Assembly: GCA_012295275.1 (NCBI GenBank)
Contig: CM022674.1
Coordinates: 17,329,214-17,393,213, forward strand
Direction of reading: 5' to 3'
DNA length: 64,000 nt
Source: Chrysomallon squamiferum
Taxonomy: Eukaryota > Mollusca > Gastropoda > Neomphalida > Peltospiridae
The notes under the pieces: generated by a model
The model's input: the letters and a program-made list of their open reading frames with translations, nothing else
Databases searched by the model: none
What the model was told of the DNA's origin: nothing
Part shown: positions 37,841 through 54,028 of the stretch, piece after piece
Layout of the letters: every line of letters starts with the position of its first letter
How positions within the stretch are numbered: the stretch's first letter is position 1
Translations under genes and position numbers: made by a program

Positions 37841-38857
37841 AGGTTCAAAGGTTGCTTCAGTCGTTGTTTCTTACCTTTATGAAAAATTACTGTAATCGAA
37901 AGTTTAATTTTATCGAAAGTTATTTATATTTCTTCATCAGTACCAAATCCAACAAATTATTTCTTTAAAATATTAGAAACCCATTTCTTTAGTAATTTCA
38001 CTTTATTTGGAATAAAAAAAACCTCATAAAATAGTCAGAAAAAAAAGAAAGAAGAAGAATTTTTGACGATTATGAAAATGGTGGTTTACGAGCACAAAAT
38101 ATTAAGTTATTTTGTAATGCATTAAACATATCGTGGATTTAATATATAAATTCGAACGAAGACATTGCCTCTCTTTTGGGTAAATGTTGATATTCTAGAG
38201 CTTCACTGACATTGGTTTTGGGATCAGTAAAGCAAAATTGAAATAATAAAAAAATAAAAATAAAATGTCTGTAAACCACAATTTTCGTTTTAAAATGGCT
38301 TAATGCTAGCTATTAGTAAAGAGTTTTCATGAAATAAATAAGAAAACAAAAAATGCAGCATATTTTTGCTATAGAGTTCGGTGATAAGTGGTGGAAAAGT
38401 GGACGTTTTCCATCTCATTCCTTATTTATTATTTTACTGTCATTATTTTTTTTATTTATTCATATATTTATGCATTTTTATTTTTTTTATTATTTATCTA
38501 TTTTATTTTTATTTTTATATGAAACATAATATGTAGATACATTGTGTATGTATTTCCTGGTTGTTAGACATGAAAATAAGAACTCTTGTTTGATTTATTT
38601 ATGTATGAGATAGAAATAAACGAAAAACAGAAAAATAAATTTGTACTTTTTATCATGAATGTTCACTTCGTCTATTTTTGTATTTAATTTGTGTTTAAAA
38701 TGTAAACAGGTGAATTAAAAATACAGAAATAAATGTATCATGTATTATTATTTACCTTTTGCTATTTATTTATTTATTTCTGTGTTACTTTTCCACACAT
38801 TGACGCATAATATGTGTATATGTTTGTGTATATATGTGTGCGTGAATGTACACACAC

Positions 38858-38901
<44 letters not shown>

Positions 38902-39450
38902 GTGCACTCGGCGACAAATAACCTTGGACTAACCGAGATTTGTGTATAAATTAGTGTAGCAAGTAATGACAAACCCTGTAAATCATGAACCCCTCCTAAT
39001 ATACAACACACAGCAGTAGTGATGCTGTTTTTAATTGCATCTGACTATAAACATTCCTTGTATATGTGGTTTTGATATGAACAACATATATTTCACGTTA
39101 GGAATTTTGTTCGCACATATTTTTGCCCAAAATTAATTATGTTTCTGTTTAAGAACGGTTTCAAGTAAAGTATGTCTGTTAAATAGCAAGAACAATATTT
39201 CTTGCCGCCGGAACCTCAAAGTTTGAGATTTTTCTGATTTTCTTTTTAGCTGCAGCTACAAAAAGCTCTAGTCCCATACTTGTGATACACAAGTCAAAAA
39301 TAAAAAGAGCGGCAGTCTGATTTGAAATTATTTACACACCAGCTTCCTTCATAAACAATGATTAATTAAAGTACTGATAACACCTGCTGTAGTAGTCAGA
39401 AACTGTATGTATATAAACATTTCCCTTCTGACTGAGATTCAAAGTCTATG
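37840..39450. other. Gene-free stretch
   Basis: AT-rich; includes a CA tract at 38860-38900. No exon supported. Confidence 0.6.
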
Positions 39451-39454
39451 CCAG

Positions 39455-39560
39455 TGGTGTGCCAGAAGACCAGGGGGCATCTCCTAGCAAATTACAAACC
39501 CTGGGATTTCCAGGGGTTTGTAATTAACTGCTACACCGGCACATTTCAGTTTTCCTTCCA
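39455..39560. repeat. Nested inverted repeat
   Basis: AAATTACAAACCCTGG and CCAGGGGTTTGTAATT pair across a few bases (39489-39528), with outer pairs TAGCA/TGCTA and GTGCC/GGCAC further out. It may be a small foldback element. Confidence 0.7.
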
Positions 39561-39589
39561 CCTACTGCTGATCTGTTCTGAACAAAACA

Positions 39590-39891
39590 GTGGCTAATCC
39601 GGATGCTGTCTACTTCAGATACTGGGTGTAAATTCCAGAACAAAATAACAATTGATATAGTAATTAGCATTGTGAAAAGCCACACACAGTGTTTCGAGTG
39701 CGATTACTTCTTAAACGCTGACTGCAATTTACATGTAATTAATAACCGTGTGCTGACGTTTTGTCTCTGTTTAAATATATAAATATAAACATACACAGAC
39801 AGGTGTCTACCCATCACGTCTGTCTTGAACAATCAGAGCAGTATTCACTCTTTATTAAACATATCTACACACACGCACACAAAACACACAT

Positions 39892-39990
<99 letters not shown>

Positions 39991-40106
39991 GAGAGAGAGA
40001 GAGTTATACAAAGTCATAGAGATAAACAAGCCTACTTTTTCGTAAATACAAATAAACCGACTCACGAAAACATAACACTTATATATAAAAACAAGGAACT
40101 TGTACA

Positions 40107-40110
<4 letters not shown>
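39590..40110. repeat. Tandem duplication, left arm
   Basis: Matches 40795-41275: CCGGAT...AACAAAATAACAAT.. TATAG.AATTAG, TATCTACACACAC, GAGATAAACAA and AAAACATAACA.TTAT blocks occur in the same order in both. The left arm alone carries the long GA tract (39895-40005). Confidence 0.7.

Positions 40111-40153
<43 letters not shown>
40110..40153. repeat. TG/TA compound microsatellite
   Basis: TG then TA units, about 44 bp. Confidence 0.95.
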
Positions 40154-40794
40154 TAAACATTACACCGTTTGAAAAAAGAAAACACAAAGGTTAGACACTA
40201 CTAGATACCACTGCGAAACGCTTATCAAAGCAAGATCAAAGTTTGAAATTCTCTAAGGTGATCTTCTGTATATCAAACGGAACCGCTGCCGCCGATTGTC
40301 TATCTTCATCACTGTGTATGTGTGTACGTACACTAAAATGAGAATAGATATCGTGTTTCATACATTAACTCAGCATATGTAAAACTAAAAGGAGCCCTTG
40401 GAAACATTGTACGACTTTTCTTTCATCATGTTAATACTGTTTTGGTTTCTCTAGATTTACACCGCTTCTCGATATCTTGAATAAAAGTTTTGTCGAACCA
40501 GTCTGTCTGAAAATCATGACTATAAAAACAACCTACAGGCCAGTATGAATAATATAAGTTATCGCTTCGTTGGTTTTCATAATCTTCCAGTTCACTCGAT
40601 CATATCGTGATGTTTTAAAACGAAACAGTATTCTCTGCCAGTGTCTTTGTTTGAAATATCAAACAGTTTTAATAATAATAATAATAGTTATACTACTACA
40701 CACACATACACACATGCACACACACATACACTCACACACACACAAAGACCCCCCCCACACACATACATGCACACACACATTAATACGGTGCCGT

Positions 40795-41275
40795 CTCAGA
40801 AAAACGGACTTTGACTAACCCGGATTTCTATGTAGATTTTAGAACAAAATAACAATTTATATAGAAATTAGTATTGTCAACAGCTGCACTCAAAATACAC
40901 AGAGAAAACAAAGAAAAAACCCAGAGACTTGTAAATACCAGTCATCTTTGTCATGCACAACAACATTATTCACTCATTCTTTAACATATCTACACACACA
41001 CAGGTGCGCACGCATGCTATCTCGTGCACACACAGGAACACACATTGAGAGAGTGAGAGAGATTTAAATACCCATTCTCTCTGGTTAAGACGCAAAGAAA
41101 GGTATTTATTCTTTTTTAAAGATATCTATATAGACGCAAGCACACACGAACACACTCATACAGGTTTAAAAATAGAGAGGCTAAGAGATAAACAAATCTC
41201 CTTTTGTAAATACAGACAAACCAATTCATAAAACATAACATTTATCTATAAAGCAAGGAAATTCTATAATTGAAT
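40795..41275. repeat. Tandem duplication, right arm
   Basis: Diverged sister of 39590-40110, about 1.2 kb downstream, with only a short GAGAGA remnant where the left arm has its long tract. Confidence 0.7.
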
Positions 41276-41379
41276 AAATACTTGCTGATGGTGAGTTTAG
41301 AGAATAAATTACTTTTAGTAATAAATATTAGTACTGTTGTGTATATTAAATAGTCCGCAGACAGTCACAACTGAGGGAA

Positions 41380-41832
<453 letters not shown>

Positions 41833-41881
41833 ACTTCATATCTCTCTCTCTATTCATATCGCTCCCTTTTTTTTCTCTCAC

Positions 41882-42526
41882 CTGAGAAACCAAACTTCTT
41901 TCTTCATCAGCTCTATGATGTCATCACTCACCTGGTTGTCATGGATATTAATTGTTAATCGTTTCAGTGCCACAGTCATGTCGTGCCATTCTGCTACATG
42001 AGTGTCTCCAAAACTGCCACCTCCCAGTCTGAATCATGACATATGACATCATAAAGATATGTATGACATCATAAAGATATGTTTTTCATTCTTAAGGAAT
42101 GTACTAAGTAAAATACCTCACATGATTTTAAGTTGAAAATGGTGCAAAGGCATGATCAAAATTTGATTGAGAGAAAATCTTTACTAATCTACAACTTTAA
42201 TCAAAAAATGTTTCCTTAAATATCTAATTAATAAATATAAATAAAATATATATATGTATGTAAAAAAATAATTAAAAAGAAAAGAAATAAAAATACGAAT
42301 CGTATATCTGCATTTGTAAATTCACCATGGCAGTAGCTCACCTCTGTCTCATTTTAGTCGTGTCAATAGACATAACAGCATTCTCTAAAACAGGCAGCTG
42401 ACTTTTCTTGGACACTTTCGATCCTGGTTCATAATCCCGGTACCTAACAGACATCATTGGGCGAATGGTGTGAAAATCCTCTCATTTTTCCAGTAACTGA
42501 AACAGCAAATATGTGACTTCTTAAAC

Positions 42527-42564
<38 letters not shown>

Positions 42565-43016
42565 GATGTCGCAACCATAGAAAAATATTGGTGATCAGGT
42601 ACTTTTAAATTGCATTCTATTTTTTAATCTACTTTATTATTAATTAAGATTGGAAGCTACAAAACCAAAATTAAATGTAAAACTCAGAACTATACGGATA
42701 ATATACAGAGTAGTTCTTCTTATCACCTAAGGTACATTTGTTAAACTTTATTATTAATAAAGATTGGAAGCCAAAAATAATTACAAAATGTAACTCAGAA
42801 GAATACGGACTCTATTTAGAACAGTTTTTTATGGCACTAAATGAATATTTTAAATGCAGAACTCCGAAAATCTCACCTGGAAGTTTGTAGTAGAATGGTA
42901 GGTGTGTTCTACTGAGGTAACACAAGAATCCGATAATTAACGCCATGAACAAGAAGCTAAGAATAGCACCAAACATAATAAACATATCACTGCTCTTGCG
43001 GTTTTCTGACCTCTCT
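41882..43016 (-). CDS. Transmembrane receptor kinase, fragment
   Basis: Three minus-strand exons: about 43016-42877 with one membrane helix (FIMFGAILSFLFMALIIGF), donor CCAG|GTGAGA; about 42480-42342, juxtamembrane (RPMMSVRYRDYEPGSK, LENAVMSIDTTKMRQR), donor CAGAG|GTGAGC; 42028-41882, start of a kinase domain with the glycine loop RLGGGSFGDTHVAEW and the lysine of VALKRL, donor CTCAG|GTGAGA. The last two join in phase across AG|A. The rest of the kinase (HRD, DFG) was not found left of 41880, where a TC tract and a plus-strand Ig exon follow. The acceptor of the middle exon is poor, and a frame change there is possible. Confidence 0.6.
42042..42081. repeat. 20-bp perfect tandem duplication
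   Basis: TATGACATCATAAAGATATG occurs twice head to tail, in the intron next to the kinase exon. Confidence 0.85.
42615..42840. repeat. About 115-bp imperfect tandem duplication
   Basis: ACTTTATTATTAAT.AAGATTGGAAGC begins both arms (about 42632 and 42747); both arms lie in the intron of the receptor kinase. Confidence 0.7.
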
Positions 43017-43049
43017 TCAAAACATTTAAATTATCAAGTACTTTTAATT

Positions 43050-44950
43050 AGATGGCATTCTCATTAGTGTATTCTGCAGTTACACTGATGCTTGTCATCC
43101 AACAGTCTTTAAAATTTATTTAAATTATTAATTCATTACTAATTACATGGCGTTCTCATTAGTATATTTAAAATAATAATAATAATAATAATAATAATTT
43201 GCTGCTACAGTCATGCTTGTTATCCGACAAACTCTAAATTTATATTATAAAACGTCTAACCTAAAATTTCAGAATATATTGTATGTTTTACATTTCTAAC
43301 AACAGATATCTCTGTAACAATTGATATAAATTTCAACAACAAATTTTGTACAATCATATTTCTACTTACATTTTTTTTATTCTTCACATCACATAATTTA
43401 CACATTTTAAAATACAAAGCTCAATATCTTCCATTATTTTCACTTTGAAGAAAGCAGAAAAATTCCTAAGAGACTGAAGATATGAAACATTGTCTAGTTA
43501 TTTGCTGATCAGTTATATAGTTTAAGTATGTGAAGTAAAATATAACAATGCATAAATCACTGATAACATTCAAGCATCGACTTATATGTGGGTTCTTACA
43601 TTTCTGTGAATCAAACAATGCTACAGAATTTTTTTTAATATATATATATATACACACGCACACACACACACACATATACATACATACATACATAGATATA
43701 TATATATATATATGTGTTGATGTGTTTACAGACAGACATACAGATAAGATAGACATAGATATAGATTGTTTATATATATATATACACACACAAAAACATG
43801 TCTATATATAGATAGATAGAAAGAGATAGAAAAACATAAATATATGTATATATCTGTGTACTAAGAGACAAATAGCTGGGCAGATATAGAGATAGACAGT
43901 CAGATAGACAGATAGCTAGATATAGATTTTATTTAATACAGACACACACATACATTTCTTTTTAAAATACATTAACACCAGGCAATTCATTTAATGTACA
44001 ATTACCCCATTTGCACTTTAAGCTGAGGTAAAAGTATACACAATTATGTTGTTATGAGTGTGTAACTAATACACTAGATTAAGATAACATTACTGACACT
44101 ATTAAATTATTATCTGAACTTGTTATCTACATACTGAAAATAAACAATTACTCTGTATAGTGTGCACTGTAAGCTACATAATAAGGTGTAAAGAAATATA
44201 ACTCTGCAGTGAGGTTTAATGTGAGTGTTGTATGATGTACCAAGTGTTGTAACATTTATTTGTATAAATAGTTGTGTTACTAGGTAAATAGGTTAGTTAT
44301 GGAAAGGACTTAAAATTCATCATTATTCGATTAGAACATCAGTAAAAATAAAACAATTAATTGCTTTATTGTTGTTCTTGTTTGGGTATTTTTGTATTGT
44401 TTTTGTTTTTTTATTTATTGTTTTTTTAACTGTTTTTTATTTATTTTTTTATTATTATTCTTTTTATTTTATTAAAACTTTAAAAATATTCAAATTAATT
44501 GTCACACATTTATTGAAATTTTCTTCAAATTAGTGAAATGTGATTAGTGGCAGACTTGAAAAGAGCTCTGCAAATTACAAAACTACAATAACAATAACAA
44601 CAACAACACCAACAACAACAATAATCATTTTAGTTATAATGTGATGAGTTGTTCAGCTATTATTCAAGTGTTTCATTTAGAAAATATTTTTCTACAAATG
44701 TACTACAAGATATTGAAAGTTATGTGTTCATGTCATGACTAGAAGATATCTTCTTTTTTTGTTTTCTTTTCTGATTTTTTTAATAGATTTTTTCTTTTCT
44801 TTCTTTCTTTCATTTTCTCTATATTTTTCGTGAAGGAGGGTCTTTTTTTTTTTTTTTAAGTTTTCTCTGATTACTGCACCTTGTCTGGTTATTTTTTGTG
44901 TGTTTTTCTTCCTTTATTATATATATATATATATATATTTGTTTAATTCT
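43050..44950. other. Intronic or intergenic stretch
   Basis: AT-rich with TA/CA/GATA repeats (43640-43930), poly-T-rich patches and AAC repeats near 44585-44625. No exon supported. Confidence 0.6.
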
Positions 44951-44958
44951 GTTATCAG

Positions 44959-45068
44959 TTCAAGCAAGGCTAATGCTTCTCAAAGGCCCAAGTATTTACA
45001 AAGGTGGGCCACTTAAATTACAAACAGAGCATAAAAATAAACAACCTGAACCAAGCAACATATATGAG
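44959..45068 (+). CDS. Possible cytoplasmic-tail exon of a receptor
   Basis: The acceptor TTATCAG and donor GAG|GTGTCC bound an open exon encoding QARLMLLKGPSIYKGG and KQPEPSNIYE. Short Tyr-bearing tails of the PSNIYE type occur in molluscan Ig/EGF receptors. No plus-strand transmembrane exon was found between it and the Ig exon, so the link is weak. Confidence 0.3.
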
Positions 45069-45079
45069 GTGTCCATGGT

Positions 45080-45081
45080 GA

Positions 45082-45129
<48 letters not shown>

Positions 45130-45408
45130 TGCTACTAATACTATTACTACTACTGTAGCAACAGCAGTAGTAGAAAGAGTATAGGAATAAGAATAGCAGT
45201 AATACTGTCAATACTGATAGTAGTTGTTGTTGCTCTTGTTGCAGCTGTAAAAGCATGAATACTGCAGCAGCAACATTAATTGTAGTAGTATTACCATTAA
45301 TATTAGTAGTAGTAGTAACAGTAAAGTAATGTAGTAGTAGTAGTAATAGAAGTGGTAGTATATTTATTATGATTACTAATATTAATATTATTATTTTTAT
45401 TTTTATTT

Positions 45409-45507
<99 letters not shown>

Positions 45508-45510
45508 CAT
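45080..45510. repeat. ATT/ACT/GTA trinucleotide region
   Basis: Pure ATT at 45083-45127 and 45410-45506 with mixed GTA repeats between them. Confidence 0.9.
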
Positions 45511-45514
45511 GTAC

Positions 45515-45575
45515 CTGAATTATTGACAGCCAAACAGCCATTTGGACAACAGCACAGGTGATGAAGTTCTGCTGT
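45515..45575 (-). CDS. Possible cysteine-rich ectodomain exon
   Basis: The acceptor TTTATAG and donor TTCAG|GTACAT enclose 61 nt open as TAELHHLCCCPNGCLAVNNS, phase 0 to 1, which fits the phase of the membrane exon at 43016. It could be the membrane-proximal ectodomain of the receptor kinase. Confidence 0.3.
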
Positions 45576-45649
45576 CTATAAACAAATAAATAAATATATT
45601 TGAAAAATGCATCCAGTAAAATAATAAATGAAAAAAATAATGAATACAG

Positions 45650-45650
<1 letters not shown>

Positions 45651-45690
<40 letters not shown>
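45651..45690. repeat. TG microsatellite
   Basis: About 40 bp of TG. Confidence 0.95.
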
Positions 45691-45691
<1 letters not shown>

Positions 45692-45699
45692 ACCAATGT

Positions 45700-46500
45700 T
45701 TATAAATATTTAATTTTGTAAATTATATACCATGAAAATAAAAGTATGTTGTTATGCTTATAAATATAAGACCAGTATCTATCGAATGCAATAAAACTGT
45801 TTTTTATATATATTTATAAATCAAATATGTACACATTAAAAATTAATTCTTATTATTTAAAAATGATATCTGCAAGTATTTATATACATTAAAAGCAAAT
45901 TATTTTTATTTACAAATATTAAATTTGCATATATAGCAATCTGAAAGACCATAAATTCAAATATTCACAAATATAAGATCTTTTTTCCTCTATATTCAGT
46001 AAAAATAAATTCTAATAATTTATTTATTAATATAGTGAATAAATATTTTTTAATCCAATAATGTTTGTTAACTGAAACATTATTTTGTTTAGAAATATGA
46101 GATTTACGTCTACATATATCAAGCAAAAACAAATTTCAACATTTGTTAACATGAAATATGTACAGATCTGTATGCAACAAAAATAATTAATTTTGATTAC
46201 AAATACTGAATTGTTTATAAATTTCATAATTTTATTTTTGTTTTTAATATTATGAACAAAATATGTGTCTGTATCTGTATTCAGTAAAAACAAATATTTT
46301 TTTCATTGTACATAATAATGAAGTTTGTACATGCTTATAAATCTAGTGAAAATAAATTCAAATATTTATCTACATGCAATCTGCAAGTACCTATCAGCAT
46401 TAAGAACAAATTTGTTTCTTTAAAATTTCAGATCTTTGCTATGTGTAATCTTCAAACCAAATATATACTTTCAATAAAACCATGTTCTTTTATTTGTAAT
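45700..46500. other. Degenerate AT-rich repeat region
   Basis: Loosely repeating phrases (TATAAATAT..., CAGTAAAAACAAAT, TACATG) every 80-110 bp suggest an old tandem array. No gene seen. Confidence 0.5.
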
Positions 46501-46640
46501 TTATTTACTGTTCTTATTGTTGCTGTTGTTGTTGCTTGTTGTTGTTATTGTTGCTGTTATTGTTGTTGTTCTATTTATTGTTGCTGTTGTTGTTGTATTT
46601 CTTCTTCTTCTTCTTCTTCTTCTTATTATTATTATTATTA
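46500..46640. repeat. GTT/TTC/ATT trinucleotide array
   Basis: GTT-rich, then TTC (46596-46623), then ATT units. Confidence 0.9.
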
Positions 46641-46859
46641 CTAAAGTAGCAGAAATAGCATGATTATTATTTCTTATTTTTTTAATTATCATCATCATCA
46701 TTACTGATCTTATTATAATTTCTAAATGTAACTGTACATACATGAATTAAAAACAAATTCTTATATCGTAAAACCTAAAATGAAATTCAAGAAATGTTGC
46801 TGTATATTTCCAATTACTAAATACAAATAATGATCCACTGATAAATATGAAGTGTGTAA

Positions 46860-46945
46860 GTACTTGTCTCCAGTAAAGACCAGTGCTGAGTTGGTGTGGT
46901 TGTTGCTGATATCTCAAATGACTCGGAACTTGGCGTAGTTCTGCA
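46860..46945 (-). CDS. Possible Ser/Thr-rich linker exon
   Basis: The acceptor GGTTTGCAG and donor ACAA|GTACTT enclose an open exon (TTPSSESFEISATTTPTQHW). It may be a stalk of the kinase receptor, but its exit phase does not match the cysteine exon downstream. Confidence 0.2.
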
Positions 46946-47089
46946 AACCAAGAGTAAAATATTGTTTCTGTTCTTTGATGTCGAACTTACATACCTGATA
47001 AAAAAAAAATGAAAAAGAGATGAAACATTTTGTAGCTGACAGTTAAACATTAATTAATAATTATAGAAACAGAGAGCAAAAATGTGAGT

Positions 47090-47326
47090 AAGTGAAAGAC
47101 AGACAGTGAAAGGGAGAAAGAAAGAAAGGTATAAACGGAAAAAGAAATACAGATGGAGAATGACAAACAGAAAAAATGTGAGAGATATAGAAATAGAGTG
47201 ATAGAGAATGAGACAGAGACAGTGAGAGAGACAGAAATAGAAAGAGAAAATGACAGAGAGTAATATATGGGGTAGCAAATGATAGAGAAAGAGAGAAATA
47301 ATAGAGATGAAAACAAAAAGTGAGTT

Positions 47327-47392
<66 letters not shown>
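47090..47392. repeat. Purine-rich region and GA microsatellite
   Basis: A GA-rich region ends in a pure GA tract (47330-47390). Confidence 0.9.
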
Positions 47393-47393
<1 letters not shown>

Positions 47394-47642
47394 TTGGATT
47401 TATTATGTCTAAATGTACATGTTTAAATATTATATTTATGAATGTGTATGTATGTGAAATGGACATATCTCAGTTAATGGGATCCATGTTAATGTAGATA
47501 TAAGTAAACAACACATTTTTTTTCACTGCAACTAAATAACATCCATGCCCTTGCACAATGTCAGTGTTGACTTGAGACATGTTGAGTGATAAACATGGGT
47601 TAAAAGTGTAGTTGTAAGACTTCCCTGTAAATAAATAAATAA

Positions 47643-47742
<100 letters not shown>

Positions 47743-47744
47743 AA

Positions 47745-48827
47745 GTCTGTAGGTCATTTCATAATAAATAAAACAATATTAAGAAATACAGCCACACAAA
47801 ATACATTGAAGATATTTTCTCACAGTTACTTTATAAATAATCTTCAACACATTTTAAATTTGTTTATATATGTGTGTGTGTATATATATATATATATACT
47901 TTTCTTTTTCTTTTTTTTTTCTTTTTTTTAAATTTGAAATGTTTGAGTGGTTACCAAAAAAATAATACCTTGAGAGGTCATGGTAAAGAAAAAAATTGGT
48001 GAAGTGTGAAATATGAAACATAATAACCACAATAAACAACAACAAAAATTGAAATTGTAAATAGTAAAATTCTATTTTATTATCTGATGTTAAAACCACA
48101 ATATTCCTGAGAATGATAATGTTGATGATGAAGATAATAATTATGATGATTATCTTGATGACAATAATAATGCTGCCACTGCTGCTGATGATGATGATTA
48201 TAATAATAGATGATGGTGCAGATTATAATCCATGGTTGAATGTTACCAGTGATAGCAGTGTTGGTAGTCATAGTAATAATGTTCTTGAGGTTGTGGTTTA
48301 ACAGAACATGGTAAAGTTAGTGTTTCTGTTAGTGGTTTTGACTGTAAGACCAGTTACAAAACAGTTTTGAAGAATAAGCATATTCAGTTTTAAATAATAT
48401 GTCAGAATACAAATTAATAATTTCAGTCAAAATTCATTTTAATTTTGTTATGATTTATTTATTTAGCCATTTTTTTTTCTTTTCATATTTTTTTTTTAAA
48501 ATGCATGTATTTATTTATTCAATTTATTTTAAAGAAATAATCCTCTTTTTATTACTTACAAAAAGAACCCCAGTGTAGTTAAGTTAATTTAGATGTACTT
48601 GCATAACAAAAATAAGAAGCAGCATTTATAAAAATTCGTATACATTACAAAAATCTGCATGCATTACCTCGGCAAGCCATCAGTGCGTTGAAAACTTTTC
48701 AAATCAATTATGTCTCTTGTGCTTATAACCAGTTTACATGAGCCTATTTGTATAAACGGGACAGCTACATAGTCATTAGAAACGGCAGATTCGGGAGAAT
48801 TAATCAGCATAATGACGACAAAACTAA
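47745..48827. other. Gene-free stretch before the gap
   Basis: TA/TG runs near 47870-47900, T-rich patches and GAT repeats near 48120-48220. No gene seen. Confidence 0.6.
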
Positions 48828-49027
48828 NNNNNNNNNNNNNNNNNNNNNNNNNNNNNNNNNNNNNNNNNNNNNNNNNNNNNNNNNNNNNNNNNNNNNNNNN
48901 NNNNNNNNNNNNNNNNNNNNNNNNNNNNNNNNNNNNNNNNNNNNNNNNNNNNNNNNNNNNNNNNNNNNNNNNNNNNNNNNNNNNNNNNNNNNNNNNNNNN
49001 NNNNNNNNNNNNNNNNNNNNNNNNNNN
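48828..49027. other. Assembly gap (200 N)
   Basis: Exactly 200 N, a common placeholder length, so the true gap size is unknown. Confidence 0.99.
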
Positions 49028-49084
49028 ACCCAAAGTCGTCAAGTTACAATCCATCCAATCTAACAACAGAAATGTGATTAATTA

Positions 49085-49262
49085 AAATACCTAAATACAT
49101 TAATACATAATGATATGAGCCGCCTCCAATTAATGGGTATGCGCCGATTAAGGATCGCTGTAGACAAAATATGTCTTTTCCCGAGTAAATTGATTACGGC
49201 AATAATCTTGACAACAACTAAAATACCTAAATACATTAATACGTAACGATATGAGCCGAGTG
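49085..49262. repeat. Direct repeat pair of about 38 bp
   Basis: AAAATACCTAAATACATTAA plus TACATAATGATATGAGCCG occurs at about 49084 and, with two changes, about 49219. Confidence 0.75.
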
Positions 49263-49399
49263 CTATAAAATAACGCACAGACCAGTGTCCAGTTACAACG
49301 CATTGGCTGTCCAGCACTAAACACTTCGGAACTCGGCTCATCTCACTTTCATTTTTATATTTAGACTGGACCCCATTGCTCCCAGACTGCATTCCCCAA

Positions 49400-50485
49400 A
49401 GTACTTATATAGCAAAATACCCACGGTTAAAATCACCAAAGACAAAAATAAACACGGTTATAATATTCATGTGTTTTTTCCATAAACTAGATGTTGTGTT
49501 TATAATCAACCACTTATATGTGTGTGTGTGTTTGTATTTATGATTATTAGTTGTAGTAGTAGTAGTAGTAGTAGTAGTAGAAGTAGTAGCCGTAGTCGTA
49601 GTATTAGTAGTAGTAATGTTATTATTATTTGTTTGTTTTATTTGTATTTATTTATAATCATGTTGACGCATATATATATTGAAATAAATAAATTAATAAA
49701 TAAATAAAACAGGCAAAATTTAAATAAATAATTCAACAAATAATCAAATGACCACACAAACAAACAAACTGAAATAAAGAATGAAAATGTTTTCCTTTTA
49801 TTACAGAGATAACACGAATTCTTTACAAATCTACAGACAACACTGGTAGAAGTTTCAGGAATTTTTCCTCCACAAAATACATTTTTATATCAGCAGTGAG
49901 GATCATTTTACAAGCTATTTTATACAGTACAACACATACTATAATTTTTATATAAAGTCAGCACTAACAAACAGAAAAGTTATGAAGACAAACTCGATAA
50001 AGCTGGGATCGATCCTTATAATCTACCGGTATCAGGAGAAAGTTTCAAGTACCAGTAATAGTTCTCGTTTTTATATTATCATAAATTTATTTTTATCCAG
50101 AACACGAATTAAAATAAAATAATTCAGCAACATTTGCTTACATAAATTTAAATTTAACAACTCTTTCCAAAGAAAACAATTATAAAACTAAATTTTACAA
50201 GTGTTATAAATTTACATTTAGCAATTGTTTCAAAATTAGTAGTTTATAAATTTATATGAAATAAATGCTAAAAGAAAGAAACAATTCAGATATTTTCTTT
50301 CTGTTTTTTTTTTTTTTTTTTTTTTTTTTTGAATGGCATTGTTTTCAGTATTTTGATTAAACTAAACATTCCTGTAAATTGGAATAGTGTTTCGTTTTTT
50401 ATTTTTATTTCATTTCTCAAGTTAATAATTTAGGCTAGCACTATTGTCTCGTTTCAACTAATAAAACTGTTTTAATTAAAAAAAG
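49400..50485. other. Gene-free stretch downstream of the lectin gene
   Basis: Contains a GTA array (49551-49610), AAAT/AAAC patches and a T run of about 27 at 50303-50330. No exon supported. Confidence 0.6.
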
Positions 50486-50790
50486 ACGACTGTAGAGTTT
50501 TCATTACAGTTTTAGTTCAAAACAGAAGTTGTTGGAATTTTCATCACAGCTTTAATTCAAATCCGAAGATACTCGAATTTTCGTCACAGTTTTAATTAGA
50601 CGGTGAAGATGAATAAATTTCCATTATAATTTTGGTTCAGAAGAGGAGATGGTGGAATTTTCAGTACAGTTTTATTTCAAAACAGAAATAGGTCGAATTG
50701 TCCTAACAGTTTTCGTTCAAAATTGAAGGTGGTCGAATTTTCTTTAGAGATTTAGTCCAAAACAGGAGATTGTGAAATTTTCATTACATT

Positions 50791-50796
50791 TTTATT
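50791..50796 (-). terminator. Candidate polyadenylation signal AATAAA
   Basis: On the minus strand AATAAA lies about 74 nt past the lectin stop codon, inside the 40-bp array. A second AATAAA is at 50676-50671. Which one is used, if either, cannot be told from sequence. Confidence 0.35.
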
Positions 50797-50869
50797 TCCA
50801 AACAGAAGACGGTCATTTTTGTTATTACAGATATAACTTTAGTCAGAAGACAGACAAATGTTCCTAAAA

Positions 50870-53383
<2,514 letters not shown>

Positions 53384-54028
53384 TTTATAAATGGTATCAA
53401 TGTCGAAATTCAGATATCTGTATTCAGAATTAAATTAGTTTACTTATATGAAGAGATTTTAGTCGTTATTCCACAGAGGCAAATAAACTAATAATTTCTT
53501 CAACTAATGTTTCCAAGGCACTGTCACTACCAAACTGAACTCTTCAAATATATTAATCATTTGACACAAGTTTCTGTTTTCAGTCCTGTGTTAAATATAG
53601 CCTTTTCTAATAGTTCCTGCAGCTTCTCTCGGTTTAGCTGAAACATACAGAAGCCAAACAGAACGGTAATCAAATTCGGTGAACAAATATGTTATGCTAC
53701 AGTGAATATGGATAATTTTATTAATAATGTAGTGATTATTGATATTTTTGTGTAAGTTATACTGATTCTTTCAATTCATCTGAAATAAATAGAAGGCGAA
53801 CAGAATTGTTTATTCGTATAACAGTCATCAGGGAAATGATCATTTGAAATATGATTTGTTCTGTCTTGCTTCAGCGATTGGTTTAGGACGAAATGTTTGT
53901 TATCTTTCTTTTTGTTGTTGTATCTTTGTGGGTTTTTGTTACTGATGGGAGTGTGTGTTTATATGGTTGTTCTGTTTATTTGTTATTGAGTCATGTTGTT
54001 GCTTTTCTTGTAAGTGTATATCATGTGG

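Noticed and set aside
48748-49077. Open frames spanning the N gap
   Set aside because: Made mostly of unknown residues across 200 N.
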